Notes: generated from the letters alone by a model not told the origin. Counted from the first letter of the stretch, positions 1 to 11,795 are shown. The stretch is 64,000 nt of DNA from Monocercomonoides exilis (GCA_001643675.2 LSRY02000009.1:1373501-1437500), one strand, 5' to 3'. A program made the numbers and translations.

Positions 1-297
1 CTCTTTTTTGTTTCCTTCTTCAACAATCATCCTGATAAATCTATTTTTCAAAGAAATATCTGAAAAATAAAGATGGCCTCTCAATTTTTTTGTGTTTTTA
101 TATCCAACATGCTTCAGCAACATTGAGGATTTTTCAAAAGGATATTTGTTAAATTCATTCAATTTGTGATTTTCATCAAATTCTTCATTCCAGAAAAATT
201 GCTTCAATTCTTCTTTGACCATATTCTTCAGCATTCCATTCATCTTCTCCTTCAGCAGACTTTTTTCTTCTTCTGAAAAATCCAGTTCAGGAAACAT
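1..297 (-). CDS. Partial gene, N-terminal piece of helical paralogous family
   Basis: An open frame of 99 codons starts at the ATG at 295-297, follows an in-frame stop near 320, and runs off the left edge without a stop. The product is charged and helix-prone, with EEEKSLLKEKMNGMLKNM near residues 9-26, MLLKHVGYKNTKKLRG near 60-75 and FIRMIVEEGNKKE at the edge. The LLKHxGY...IxEE..KK spacing matches what I remember of the N-terminal part of a large ARM/HEAT-like oxymonad family of unknown function. Other parts of that family appear at 2133-2440 and 27885-28370 on the opposite strand. The family assignment is from memory, and no function can be assigned. Confidence 0.5.
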   Translation of the reverse strand, partial: MFPELDFSEEEKSLLKEKMNGMLKNMVKEELKQFFWNEEFDENHKLNEFNKYPFEKSSMLLKHVGYKNTKKLRGHLYFSDISLKNRFIRMIVEEGNKKE

Positions 298-786
298 TTC
301 TTTAAAAAAATCAAATAATTAAAAGCAGTCTTCAATCCCTTGAATAAATCAATTGCACGCATGTAAAACTTGTTCCATATCTATCATCTCCAATATGTTC
401 AAAAAGCAATGTGAATAGAAAGAGTTTATGATAATCCATTCATTGAAAAACAAAGGAATGAAAAAGAGAAAAAATGGATGAAATGAAAATACTGATAACA
501 GGCATGAAAAAAACCATAGCTCACACCACTCTTTCATGAATTGTAATTCAGACAAGAAAATATTACGAAATGCAAAAGAAAATTCTTTCAAGTTCTTTGC
601 AATAGATGTTTTGATCGAATAATTAACAAGAATCTAGTGCATGAAAAAATGACTACATTTTGCACAGTTGCTATCCATATTCTCTTTCCAAACTCAATGT
701 GTTTTTCTGAAAGGTGGAGACAGGATTCAATAACTATTTGTCAGATTCTCTGGATTAAAGAATGGTGCAAATGGAACTATCTTCAT
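298..786. other. A+T-rich stretch upstream of the left-edge gene
   Basis: There is no convincing gene. An 80-codon minus frame at 349-591 is rich in Phe, Leu and Ser. Another minus frame reads MRAIDLFKGLKTAF just upstream of the left-edge ORF and could be a damaged upstream exon of it. Neither shows a recognisable domain. Confidence 0.3.
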
Positions 787-788
787 TA

Positions 789-1774
789 GGTGAGTATTTT
801 TATTGGCACCAGTTTTTTTATTGGCACCAAAAATTATTTTCATTATCTTCATTTCATTAAAGCTCATAAAATCTGTTTCATAACATAAGTACAATAAACA
901 TATAAAAATTAAGCTACACGTCAAATATTTTTTCAAAAAACATTCTCAGAAAAACGATCTAATAATTTTTAACTTTTATATTTCGATCAATACTTTGCTC
1001 GTATTTTCTTGACTGATTGTTGTTTCGAGTTTTTGATCACGGTATTTACAAAAACAACTGTATTTTCCGTATTTGTTACTTATTCATTATATTTTGAATC
1101 ATTTATTTAAGTGTATTTTTGCATTTCACCATTTTTGTTAAAACATGCAAAATAAAGTAAATGTGTTTGCCTTGTCAAAAAATGTCAAAAGATATATGTA
1201 AAATAATCTTTGTTGAATATCGAACATGTTTTGAAAACGATTATATATTCAAAATTAAAAAGAAATCAAAGGATCATGTATATTAAAGAATTGCATTTAT
1301 TAAAGTAATGAAAAATTGGCAATTATCAAATACCAAGGATTAATTTATAAATACACCTTTTATATATTTTCAACCTCATGTGAATCAATAAAACAAACAC
1401 ATTTACTTTATTTTGCATGTTTTAACAAAAATGGTGAAATGCAAAAATACACTTAAATAAATGATTCAAAATATAATGAATAAGTAACAAATACGGAAAA
1501 TACAGTTGTTTTTGTAAATACCGTGATCAAAAACTCGAAACAACAATCAGTCAAGAAAATACGAGCAAAGTATTGATCGAAATATAAAAGTTAAAAATTA
1601 TTAGATCGTTTTTCTGAGAATGTTTTTTGAAAAAATATTTGACGTGTAGCTTAATTTTTATATGTTTATTGTACTTATGTTATGAAACAGATTTTATGAG
1701 CTTTAATGAAATGAAGATAATGAAAATAATTTTTGGTGCCAATAAAAAAACTGGTGCCAATAAAAATACTCACC
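789..1774. mobile_element. 986-bp non-autonomous element with 381-bp terminal inverted repeats
   Basis: Bases 789-1169 are repeated as a near-perfect reverse complement at 1394-1774. The element is flanked by TA on both sides (787-788 and 1775-1776), which fits a TA target duplication. The terminus reads GGTGAGTATTTTTATTGG and contains two tandem copies of TTTTTATTGGCACC, possibly binding sites for a transposase. The 224-bp interior has no ORF; the identical short ORFs at each end are simply the two arms. TA duplication and long arms fit a Tc1/mariner/pogo-mobilised foldback or MITE. A divergent relative lies at 6729-7712. Confidence 0.88.
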
Positions 1775-1776
1775 TA

Positions 1777-2132
1777 TTATTGGGCATCAAAGAATACAAA
1801 CAAAAAGTTTGAACTTTTTTCAACTTTATTGTGATAATTGATTGGACGCGCATGTGATAAAATCAACACATCAATTTTCAAAAACAAAATTTTCATCATC
1901 ATTAAAAACGTCACATTAAAGATTTGTTCAAATTTTGTTGGAAATATGCAATATCAAAAATCCATTTTTTTTAAACAAGGAATATTTAGCTCAAAGAAAA
2001 CAATTCGATCAAAACAAAGAAACACAAAAAGAAGTGGAAATGAATTTGTTGGCTTTGAACCATGTTGGATATTCTGTATGAGCATTTCAATTTTCTTTTT
2101 GATATAGTTTATTATTCCCCCCTTTTTTTAAA
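1777..2132. other. Gene-free stretch right of the long-TIR element
   Basis: A+T-rich DNA. The only long frame (1838-2107, plus, 89 codons) is Lys/Ile/Phe-rich, has no recognisable motif, and is probably chance. Confidence 0.3.
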
Positions 2133-2729
2133 AAGGAAATTGAACAAGAACTGTTTATGAGTGAAATCAAAGAAATTATCCAGTATCATCAGGAATATCA
2201 CAATCTCACACGACTTGCCTATCAGTCTGCTTTGCAAATTGTGAAAAGCAGATTTTTCTGCAATGGATCATTGAAATTTATAATTGTGAGTTTTCTTCGT
2301 TTTGTAAGAAAGGCAGCAAGAGAGTTGGAAGCTTTGATGAAATGTGCAAATTGGAAGAAAAACGCTGATGAATATGAAAAAAGAAGGAGAGATGGAAGGA
2401 GAAGAGGAGAAGAGGAGAAAAGGAGAAGAAGAGAAGAAGAGAAGATGAAGATAATAATAATGATAACGTTGCGGTTCAATTTGAGTGCAAAGCAAAGACT
2501 GCTTTTGCAAAACAGATTTATTCCACTTACAATATTACCTTCCACATTCTCCCTTCCCAACTCCCATGTGCCTGCATCTGATCATGTCTCTCTCTCTATC
2601 TTCTCTATCTTCTTCTCTTTCTCCATTTTTCTCAACTTTTCCCACTTCTTTTCCCATTTCTTTCATCTACTGCTTCTCCCTCACTCAAATTATTCAGCGC
2701 CAAACTTCCACCGTTTATGCAACGATTAA
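2133..2729 (+). pseudogene. Fragment of helical paralogous family, middle part
   Basis: The plus frame has an ATG at 2157, but similarity to the family begins upstream at about 2133 (KEIEQELF). The segment IIQYHQEYHNLTRLAYQSAL, followed by VRKAARELEALMKCANWKK and an Arg/Glu-rich tail, closely matches the central part of a large oxymonad helical family as I remember it. Similarity ends near 2440; the rest of the frame to 2729 is a pyrimidine-rich, Ser/Phe-rich extension that is probably not native. The family's N-terminal and C-terminal parts are absent here, so this is a gene relic or one isolated exon. Function unknown. Confidence 0.5.
2390..2700. repeat. Purine-rich then pyrimidine-rich low complexity
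   Basis: The plus strand changes from GA-rich (about 2390-2455) to CT-rich (about 2580-2690). The open frames here owe their length to low complexity. Confidence 0.6.
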
Positions 2730-3748
2730 AAGAAGAACCAGAAGCAGAACCAATGGCAGAGGAAGTGATGTTGTTGTATTTGCTCTACCACCAGTCCCTG
2801 AAGACGATGTTCCCCTCCACTGAGTATGCAACGATTTGTGTGGTATCCTTCCAAATGACTGCACATGATGATAGAACTTGCTGTGTTGGTGAGACAGTTG
2901 CAGGGTGGCATGCACATCAGCCTCGCCTGGAAGTGTCACACTGGCAAAGGCAGAGGTGCAACCGAAGCAGTCGAGCAGCCTAAACACAGTCGCACGCCGC
3001 AGCTCAAACTGTGCTGAAGGAGCAAGAATTGCTGGAAAACAAAAGCTTCATTGACTCTGCACATGTACGGGGAGTGCGATTGCGAAGGAGAGTTGACTGC
3101 ATGAAGCATCGAAGCGATTGTTTCCGTGGCCGTTGATGATGATAATGATGATGATATAAAGCAGCTTGTGGTCAGGCTGTGAATGCGAGAGGATCTGAGA
3201 GCGATTATATTGGACAAAGTGGAGAAAGCTGGAAGAAGAAGCTGGATGAACTGCTCTAGCAGCAGGAGAGACAGAAGAGGAATGCCATTTGCAAGATGTG
3301 GGAGAGCTTGTATGAGGGGGGCGTAGTGGGAGAGAAAGGATTGGAAGGATGCAGGAAATGGCTGAAGAACAGGGCCGGAAGGAGAATTGGCGCATTGACA
3401 GCTTTGAAGAAGACTGCCACCTACCCTGCCAGGTGATGCGTTGCAATCTGTTTGTGAATGAGAAGGGAGGCTGAGAGTGCGAGAGTGACTTGACGTGAGC
3501 GAAGCGAATAAGAAAGGTGCCAAACACTGGAATGCGGAAAGGCTCATCATTGGCTCAGAAAAAGAAGAAGTTGAAGATTGAGATGGATGTGGAGCATGTG
3601 CTGGTGGTGAAGATATCATTGAATAAGAGGGAGAAGGAGGAGGAGAAGAAGGAGAAGGTTGCAAAGTGTTTTTAGACGAGGGAAGAGGAAGGAGAATGAG
3701 ATTTAATGATGCATCTTCAGAAGGCAAGCAAAGATGCATCAGATCCAA
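2715..3748. other. G+C-richer patch with overlapping frames, no assignable gene
   Basis: This kilobase is visibly richer in G+C than its surroundings and has long frames on both strands. The longest is 270 codons on the minus strand (2936-3748), Ser/Pro/Leu-rich and without a motif I recognise. It may be a decayed gene, possibly of the beta-helix class that is also G+C-rich at 17.3-18.5 kb, but no defining motif is visible. Confidence 0.25.
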
Positions 3749-4134
3749 AGTTTGTCAGAGATTGTGAAGGGAGGAGGGGGAGGGGGAGGGGAAAAAGAAG
3801 TTTTGAAAGAAGCATTGAAGAAAGCAGAGAGCGAAAAGTGCTTGGAGAAGACGAAAAAAAATGCAAAATACAAAAAAATAAGAAATATGAAAAATTTGAA
3901 GGATTTGTAGAACACGACGATGAAGGAGATAGAAAAGGGGATCCAGCAGAAGAGATTGATTTGTGTTGTGGAGGAAATGGCATTGCGACAGAAGGAAATC
4001 AGAGTGCTTGTGGATTCTTCGTTATCAAGGCAGAGTGTCCAAATACGCTTTTGAGTGTTGGAATAATCCGACAGAAGCTGTCAAATTCTGATCGATGCGA
4101 AGTCAAAATCGTGAGAGACTTGCTTGAAAGTTAG
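3706..4134 (+). CDS. Hypothetical basic/acidic protein, weak
   Basis: A frame of 142 codons. Residues 20-65 are Arg/Lys/Glu-rich. The C-terminal half is compositionally ordinary (AEEIDLCCGGNGIATEGN, then SVGIIRQKLSNSDRCEVKI) and looks more like real coding sequence than the first half. No domain is recognised. It could be one exon of a decayed gene. Confidence 0.28.
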   Translation: MMHLQKASKDASDPKFVRDCEGRRGRGRGKRSFERSIEESRERKVLGEDEKKCKIQKNKKYEKFEGFVEHDDEGDRKGDPAEEIDLCCGGNGIATEGNQSACGFFVIKAECPNTLLSVGIIRQKLSNSDRCEVKIVRDLLES

Positions 4135-4890
4135 TCGCATCAGCACCTCATGGAGTTGACTGCAGTTATCGCTTTAAGTTTTTGTACCTCAATGCGGTTT
4201 CAATCATTACCTCTAAAATCATTTATCCTGTTGTTTTTTCTTCTGAAAGTATAATTCGAGAATCATTCATCTCTTTTTCCTTCTCACTGCAAGAAAAACC
4301 AGCTTAAATAAAACTTTGATGCACCTGAGGAACAAATGACTTGTTAGAACTCATTTTGACTGCTTTTAAACCAAGCAAACAACGATTTCTTTCTCAAAGC
4401 AAAGCTACAAAATTTATTTTTTCAACAATCATCCACTTGTCGCTTGATTCTTGGCCTAGCTCATAAGTTGGACAAATAATGTTTTGCAGTTTCCGATTTT
4501 TGAAAAGAATAAGGAGTCAAATGGATTTTCATCAAAGAAACCATTCACAAAGGAATAATTGAAGTTTTCGATCGTGATCCAAAAAACTCAACATTTATCT
4601 CATTTTCCCTGTACGTGCATCAAGAAGATTTTTATGTGGTCCATAAAATTGCTCTGCAATTCAACCATTCATTAAAAAGAATTTCTTTTTTGAATGAATG
4701 AAAAAAAACTTCTTGTGGGTGTCATGAGCACTTTCCATCTTTTTCGTTTGCTTTTCCCTGAACATGTTCTTGAAAACTATTAAAAGAGATTATTTTCATG
4801 TTATTATTTCTTATTGATCGAATATGCAATTTGTCATTTTTTGTTTTTCGCTTTCATTTATTTTGTTTTTGTTTTGTCATATATATTCGT
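4135..4890. other. Intergenic, upstream of the GT25 gene
   Basis: A+T-rich DNA with no recognisable gene. It must hold the promoter of the gene at 4891, but I see no definable motif. Confidence 0.4.
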
Positions 4891-5733
4891 ATGAAAGCCA
4901 CCACACGCAAATCACATCAAGTTATGCTTACAGATTTGATTGGCACATGCTTGGTCATTGCTTTTATTTCTTTTATTTTGATTCATTATTTTCTTGATCA
5001 ACGAAAACAATCGACACTATCTCCAAGACAATGGAAAAAAAAGATTGCAAATATGCGCACTATTGTTATAAATTTGGAACGAAGACCTGATAGAAAAAGA
5101 CATATGGATTTTCAGTTGAAAGATACTCAACTTCAATACGAATTCTTTCCAGCAGTTGATGGAAAACTTCTAAATTCGACTGAATGCACAAATGAAAGAC
5201 TTTCATTTTTGAGCCGAATACATCCTCGCACGAAATTCAATTTTACAGACGCTTGCAAAACATTGAGTCCGTATTCCAGGATATATGGAGTTATTGGTTG
5301 CTGGCAAAGCCATCTTCAAATATATTTTGACATCGTTGAAAGGGCAAAGAAAACAGGTGTTGATGGGCCTGTTCTTATTTTGGAAGATGATGCAAATGTT
5401 CCTGCAAATTTGAAGCAAATACTACTTAATTTAATGCCTCAACTACCTGATAATTGGGATGCATTTTTCTTGGGAAGACATCATCAAAACTGCTCTGTAA
5501 ATGTGTCTAAAGATTTGTGCAAACTTGATATGTTCTGGGGTGCTTATGGATATGTTTTGAACGGAGCAAAAGCAGCAGAGAAGTTGATAAGTATATCCAA
5601 CACTGAAATGGTACAATATATTGACGTAGTTTGGTTGTCGTATACCGGAGGCTATTTAAATTTCTATACTGCACACGGTGATGAAATTGTTAAAGAGAAT
5701 GAAGACCTTGGGCATAAAAGCGATATCAAATAA
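4891..5733 (+). CDS. GT25-family glycosyltransferase, type II membrane protein
   Basis: A 280-residue intact frame. I chose the ATG at 4891 over 4798 because it places a single hydrophobic anchor (about residues 15-36, around GTCLVIAFISFILIHYF) behind a short basic N-terminus, the usual Golgi/ER type II layout. Family hallmarks of glycosyltransferase family 25 (LPS/collagen galactosyltransferase-like) are visible: INLERRPDRKRHMDF at 60-74, GCWQSHLQIY at 136-145, the acidic metal/donor-binding motif LILEDD at 162-167, WDAFFLGRHH near 189-198 and WGAYGYVLNGAKAAEKLI near 226-243. It probably transfers a sugar to secreted or surface proteins; donor and acceptor cannot be told. A divergent relative without the acidic motif lies at 55693-56619. 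The stop is TAA, and the many CAA/CAG glutamines argue for the standard code. Confidence 0.85.
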   Translation: MKATTRKSHQVMLTDLIGTCLVIAFISFILIHYFLDQRKQSTLSPRQWKKKIANMRTIVINLERRPDRKRHMDFQLKDTQLQYEFFPAVDGKLLNSTECTNERLSFLSRIHPRTKFNFTDACKTLSPYSRIYGVIGCWQSHLQIYFDIVERAKKTGVDGPVLILEDDANVPANLKQILLNLMPQLPDNWDAFFLGRHHQNCSVNVSKDLCKLDMFWGAYGYVLNGAKAAEKLISISNTEMVQYIDVVWLSYTGGYLNFYTAHGDEIVKENEDLGHKSDIK

Positions 5734-6728
5734 AAAAGCAATCATCTGAAAAGAAGATTTATCAAACATTTTCTTTTTATAAACAGAGAAAGTTAGATAA
5801 AGTATTTATTTTTTTGAACATTTCAATACATAGATTTTCTATTTTCTATTTCTTTTTTTTTGTGGGGAAGGAAGATTTAACTTGTCAGTTGACATTCAAA
5901 ACTTATTATTTTCTTCTTCTTTTTAATAGAAAAATTGATGAACAAACAGATTTATATATCAATTTATTCATAAATCTCAATTCACCACCATTATTATTAT
6001 TATTTATTTTTTAAAAATCTCTTGAATCATTAAACTTTAAAGGTTTTGGAAATTACTGAAAGTTATTCACACTCAACCGTTGGATTGGGACGGAAAATTT
6101 TGCTTTCAAAAATTTGATACACTTTTCATTAGATGAATTGTGAATAGATTTTTTTAAATTTTAATAAGCCAGATTTATACAAATGAACTCATGTTTATCC
6201 GAATAGATCATGTTTATTTGAATAAACTGAGTTCATTTAAGATTGACTGAGTTCATTAGAGAAACTAAAAATTGGATAAAAAACAAATATTTAAAATTTT
6301 ATTAAATTGATTGAAAAAAATATTAAAATATTATTTGTATATTAATAATGCAGTTTTGGAAATGATTTTTGATGTTTTCGAAATTCTTTCAAAGATCAAA
6401 AGGATCAAAACATTTTTAAAACAATAAAAATCCTTTTTCTCCAATACATAATTCAAAACACATCAATATTACATTCGTTAATTATTTAACTTCTGTGCAT
6501 GCAATCTACATGTTTTAACATGCGTTTTAAATTGAAAAAAAGAAGAATTTCGTGTGCTATGAAATTAATAATATTCTTTTAATTTGAGATAAATTAGTCA
6601 ATTGAAAATTGTTGAACGACAAATTGAACTGCCTCAATATATACGCAAACAATTTGTTTTAAGACTTTGATTGGTTCGATAACATTAAAAGATTGATAAA
6701 AACAACCGGCCAGTATTTGAAATTGATA
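5734..6728. other. Intergenic, very A+T-rich
   Basis: No gene seen. Bases about 6175-6260 contain imperfect repeats built on GAACTCATGTTTAT and GAGTTCATT. The 66-codon frame at 5814-6014 is low complexity. Confidence 0.4.
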
Positions 6729-7712
6729 GGGTCATATTTTTATTAGTACCCCGTTTTTTATTTGATCCTAAATTTTTTTTTCTCAAATTGCTTCATATAG
6801 AAGCTTATACGCAATGAGTATAATTTTAAAACAAATGATATATTATTATAAGGTTGTATACCAAATATTTTTGAAAATCATTTCTTTAGACAAAAGATCT
6901 GAATTTTTTAAGTTTTATTTTTTGATCAATGTTTTGCTCGTGTTTCCACGAGTTTTTGAAACCGAGTGTTTTCCTTGTTGGCATTGTTTTTGAACTTTTC
7001 TTTTTAACATTTTTGATTATTTTATAACATGAAAAACTCTTTTTTTTTCACTAGTTTTCACACCTCTCCTTTTTTTTGTAAAATTGAAATTTTGAAGAAA
7101 TATGTTGTTATTTTTTGAATTAATCATACGTGCATGATTTGCAAATTAGTATATCAAATAATTAATGTGATGAAAAATTGAATTAAAAAGTATTTATATC
7201 AGAAAATGAAAAAGATGATATTTTGTATTTCTCGTTTTATTTTTCATACACACATAAATTTCAAAGAAAGCTTAAATATTAAACATTACATAAGATAATG
7301 CATCGTTGAAAAACAAGCAATCTTATTAAAAACAATTTCCTTTGTTGATATTATCGATTTACAAAAAAAAAGGAGAGGTGTGAAAACTAGTGAAAAAAAA
7401 AGAGTTTTTCATGTTATAAAATAATCAAAAATGTTAAAAAGAAAAGTTCAAAAACAATGCTAACAAGGAAAACACTCGGTTTCAAAAACTCATGGAGAAA
7501 CGAGCAAAACATTGATCAAAAAATAAAACTTAAAAAATTCAGATCTTTTGTCTAAAGAAATGATTTTCAAAAATATTTGGTATACAACCTTATAATAATA
7601 TATCATTTGTTTTAAAATTATACTCATTGCGTATAAGCTTCTATATGAAGCAATTTGAGAAAAAAAAATTTAGGATCAAATAAAAAACGGGGTACTAATA
7701 AAAATATGACCC
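6729..7712. mobile_element. 984-bp non-autonomous element with about 355-bp terminal inverted repeats
   Basis: Bases 6729-7083 recur inverted at 7358-7712 with only a few differences. TA flanks both ends (6727-6728 and 7713-7714). The terminus GGGTCATATTTTTATTAG and the inner stretch around GATCAATGTTTTGCTCG resemble the element at 789-1774, so the two are subfamilies of one group with the same overall length. There is no coding capacity in the interior. Confidence 0.88.
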
Positions 7713-7871
7713 TATTTTTTTTTAAAAAAAGATAATAAATCAAATAAACAAGTCTTCATAATTTCATTGAATAATGAACAGAGTTCAAACGCTTTTCTCT
7801 TTCTATTTGAATAAGCTTATTACACAAGCATTTCTTATTTCATTGTTGTCCGCCTGTCTGGAACATGCGAA

Positions 7872-10800
7872 ATGTTTTTCCGCTCATTCCAAGCCATCAA
7901 AGCCGAAAGTTCCATTCTGATTGATTCACAAGGCAGCAGAATTGATTTTACAAATGTTTCCGTGAGCAACGTGGAACTGAAGTGTAAAAGTATTGTTGCA
8001 GTGTTGGCACAGACTGAGTGGAGAATCAAGTTTAAAAAATTGAATGAAAGTGGCAGCCTAACAAAACAACTCAAATGCTGTTTCCTTCACTCACTCCTCC
8101 AAAGTGCTCCTTCTGAGCCCTCCATCATCAGCTGAATCTTCGGCTAGTCTTTTAGCGCGTCTGTGCAAAACACTTCAATCAAGAATTGTGGAAGCAGCCA
8201 GAGCGAAAGTGGAGGAGGAATGATCATGAAATAAAACGAGGGAGGGTTTTTTGAGTGTCGTTTTTCTTCCGACTTGGGGTGTTTCTGCAAGGAAAGTGGA
8301 AGAAGAGGCGCAATATTCCTGGATTGCTCATCGATCGCGAGCGATGGTCCTTTGCCGTTCCTCTTGGAAAACACCTCGTTCATGAAGAACAAAGCATTTG
8401 TTGGAAGAGACGTGTATGTGAAATGCGCGAATGAAAAAATTCAAATTGGCACCGAGCTGTTCGAGATCGATTTCAGAGCACAGTTTGTTCGGGATCTTGC
8501 CATGTGGGGATGCACTGCATAAAACAAGGTTGAAGAGCAAGATCTCTTGCTTATCGTGATTGTATGCCAGAGTGAGACAACATTTGCATCTTCTTCAGCT
8601 AGCAACGCATCTGACATACGCCAGTGTGGTGCAATGAGCAAACCGTGCATTTCGCTGAATGCTACGCTGCCTCACATCATTCCTTCTGTTTTCAGCAATT
8701 TGCTGATTGACAAAAGCGCTGAGGTGACAGGGGAAGCAAGCGCTTGCGATGTCTCGATCAAGTCGCTGGATGCGGAAGGCGCCAGAAGGAATGTTGTGCT
8801 GAACAGCAGCATCGGAAGCAAGACGAAAAGCCTTTGTTCGTGCTAGTTGCGAGTCAAAATCGAATTTCTTTCGTTTTTGTTTGGAAGAGTTTTTTCTTCT
8901 CTTAACTCCAGCTTATTATCCCTTGCCAATGGCAACTTGTAGATTGCAGACACAATATTTGCTCAAGAAGCTTCTGGTGGAGGTTCTGAAATTTAACTGA
9001 ATTGCTTAATTGTTGAAATAAGTGGTAGAAGATTGACGATGTCTGACTGAACTTTTGCCAGCCTCTGTCTCAGTTCTTCGTGCCTGGCAACAAGTCGTGG
9101 ACAATATTTCTCGTGAACATTTCCGACATGAATTCTGCTGTGTTGTTGGACTTCAGCAATCTGGTGAACCTCTCCATGCAGCAGGTGCTTATTTCCAGTT
9201 GCGCACTTGAGCAATTCGCCTTTCTCATTCACAGCTGCAAAGACTTCCAGCTGCAGAAGGTTCAAATCAGAAATGCAGAGAGCATAGCAAGCTTGATTGT
9301 GTTTTCCTCAGACGGTTCAGAAGGTTATTCAAATATCCAGTGCTATCACTTGGAATTCGATGATACACAAGTGTCAAGGGAATCTTTTATTTCTGTCGAA
9401 TGCCAACAAATAAATGCCGAGATGAATTTCTTGGTCATTTCCAACATGATGCTTGGAGAAAGACGCTCTGCGAACATGAAGTCAAATACTTCGTTATTCA
9501 AACTGAAGCTGTCATCGTTTCAAAACACAACCCGATATTTACTTATCCCGTACTGCTTTGCGTCTTTATCTTCGTCTTTGTTGCTGGAATTGGAGAACTG
9601 CTCGAACAAAAAGTGTGCTTCGCCATCTGAAAAAGGGAGTATTGTAGCGTTGGCAGATTTGGCAGATGCTAGCATGTCTTCGTGTGTGTTTGACGGAGCA
9701 GCAAGCGCACCAGAGTTGAGAGCAAACGACGAGCGATAAGAAGAGCTGTGCCAGTGGAGCGGATCGATGGTTGATCTTCAGAATTGCACAGGAAGGATAA
9801 TAAACACGAGCATTGCCAACTCGTCGAAAAGATGGGTTCCTGTGTTCTGTTGAAGCACCTGTGTGCAATTTGCATTATTTGTCAACAACAGCCGAGTGCA
9901 GTGGGTTATTCGTACATAAGGAACAATTACGCCTGCTCTGACCATGCGCTTTTGAATATTCATAGCCTGAAAATCGGGGATGGCTTTCTTCCGAACATTT
10001 CGATGTGGATTTCCACCAGTTTGAGAACATTGGAAAAAATAGCTTCAGAAAGAGCATCTCGTTCATCATTCAACAGCTGAATTCATGATATCTTGTTAAG
10101 AAGGCAATGCCATATCCCTGGATCTCATTGGCTCTTCGTTCATTCCCTGGCACTAACTCCTCCAGAATGATTTTGTCAATTAATCCCTCCACAGACTCAG
10201 AAATATCCGCTGTAAGTTGAACTTTTTGAAAATGAAACTTTAATCCGTGCAGTCATCCCAGCCTCAATCGCAACTTCGGTGTCTGACAATATTGAAGTGG
10301 CTGCAAGACCATGACAAAGAGCTCAAATACAGTGCATCAACTGCACAATTTCTTTTGAAGAACAGCAGTGAAGTTTTATTAAAAACGATGAAAGAATTGC
10401 TGAAGGAAGAAGAGAAAGAAAACCGTCTCGATCATCGATTGCAATTGTTATCACATCGATAATTCTTAAGACGCATTTGATTGGATGTATTATGTTTAAT
10501 GCTCGTTGGAATAAGGTTTCGAATGAAGCGGAAGATTTGAGACAGATAGTTGATGATACAATAAAAAAGGTTCTGAATGCATATGAATGTTGACTATAGA
10601 GAAATCGCCAGACCATCAAAGGAGGAAAGCGGAGAAGAATGAAGAAAAGCGGAATATTGAGAGGCTTCGTGAAAAAAACTGATTAATAAATGTGTAATCT
10701 ATTCAGTCAACGGAGAAAGTGGTAAAGATGAAAGCCGCATCAATCTGCTGATTCGACTGAGTGCTACAGAATTATACGCTTTGTTTGTGTGGATCACTCC
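7872..10800 (+). pseudogene. Right-handed beta-helix surface protein, frameshifted and stop-laden
   Basis: Successive segments in different plus frames form one recognisable protein: 7872-8060, 8274-8522, 8547-8846, 9080-9739, about 9745-10078 and 10247-10462. They show Gly/Ser/Asn-rich beta-helix rungs, the motif VGRDVYVKC at about 8400-8424, and RQCGAMSKPC at about 8619-8648. This pair defines a surface-protein family that in oxymonads is often annotated polymorphic outer membrane protein-like. Near 10620-10680 a charged stretch (RRKAEKNEEKRNIERLR) resembles the juxtamembrane cytoplasmic part of full-length members. At least five frameshifts and several stops make it a pseudogene. Its role in intact members is presumably extracellular; the ligand is unknown. 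Confidence 0.7.
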
Positions 10801-11795
10801 ACGAACATCAACAGAAACAAATTTTTGTTTTTTTATATTTAATTATACAGAGATCAAATGAAAAACATAAAAGTTGGAATGGAATAAAATAATGATAACA
10901 AATTGAAATTTGCATTCATTTCTTCCTCTGTTTGTCAAATAAATTTTTCTTTAAACATATATCTAATATTGTTTAAGAATAAAGAAAAATCTCTATTTTT
11001 TATAGTTTTTCAATTTTTTTGTTGATAAAAAAAAAGATAAAATACAAAAATATTATCTTTAGTCTTCATAACTTTTTCATAAAATATTTATTTGAGCGTA
11101 TTGCACTTTATTCAAGTGTCACTCGACCATTTTAAATAACAAGACTTCATTAAAGAAAAACCCAGTTCATTCAAATGTGTTGTATTTTTTCGAATAAAAA
11201 GAATCTGTTAACAATTCATCCATTGAACATTATGGTTAGAGGGGACATATCGACTGGTTCAAAAATAGTCTTAAAGAAGATATTTTGCTTTTCAAAACTC
11301 ACTTTTCTGAACGTTAAAATTCTCAAATAGGAGAAACATTCGATAAAAAACTGAAAATTTTTTATATCTAGAAAGCGATTTTTGTCAAAAATTAATGCTC
11401 AAACCCCAAAGATAAATCAGAGAGAATATTTCTTTTAGGTTTTCATTTCGAAAAAGATGGTTTATCCATTGTCAATGTGTTTATTTGTGTTATATTTGAC
11501 GAAAACTTTTAATTAGATCAACTGATGAGGGTTGTTTTTTAATTTAAAGTGGTGTAGTTTTCAAAATAATAATTCCTGTTGGATTCAAAAAATAGGTTTT
11601 CTCATCTTTGAATCACTGTTATTCGAAAACCACTTCAGAAAAATCATAATTGCATTCATAAGTGATAGTCTAAATATATAAAAACGAACAAATCGAAAAG
11701 TTTTTCCGTTCGTTATCTGACCACATACCAATATTACTGTGGGTTTAACCTTTTTTTTTGCTTTTTTGCTTTTTCAATAATTTTCAGTGATGATA
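10801..11795. other. Intergenic, A+T-rich
   Basis: No gene seen. It contains homopolymer-rich DNA and no frame of interest. Confidence 0.4.

Noticed and set aside
2936-3748. 270-codon Ser/Pro/Leu-rich minus frame
   Set aside because: No motif, competing frames on both strands; reported only as an unassigned G+C-richer patch.
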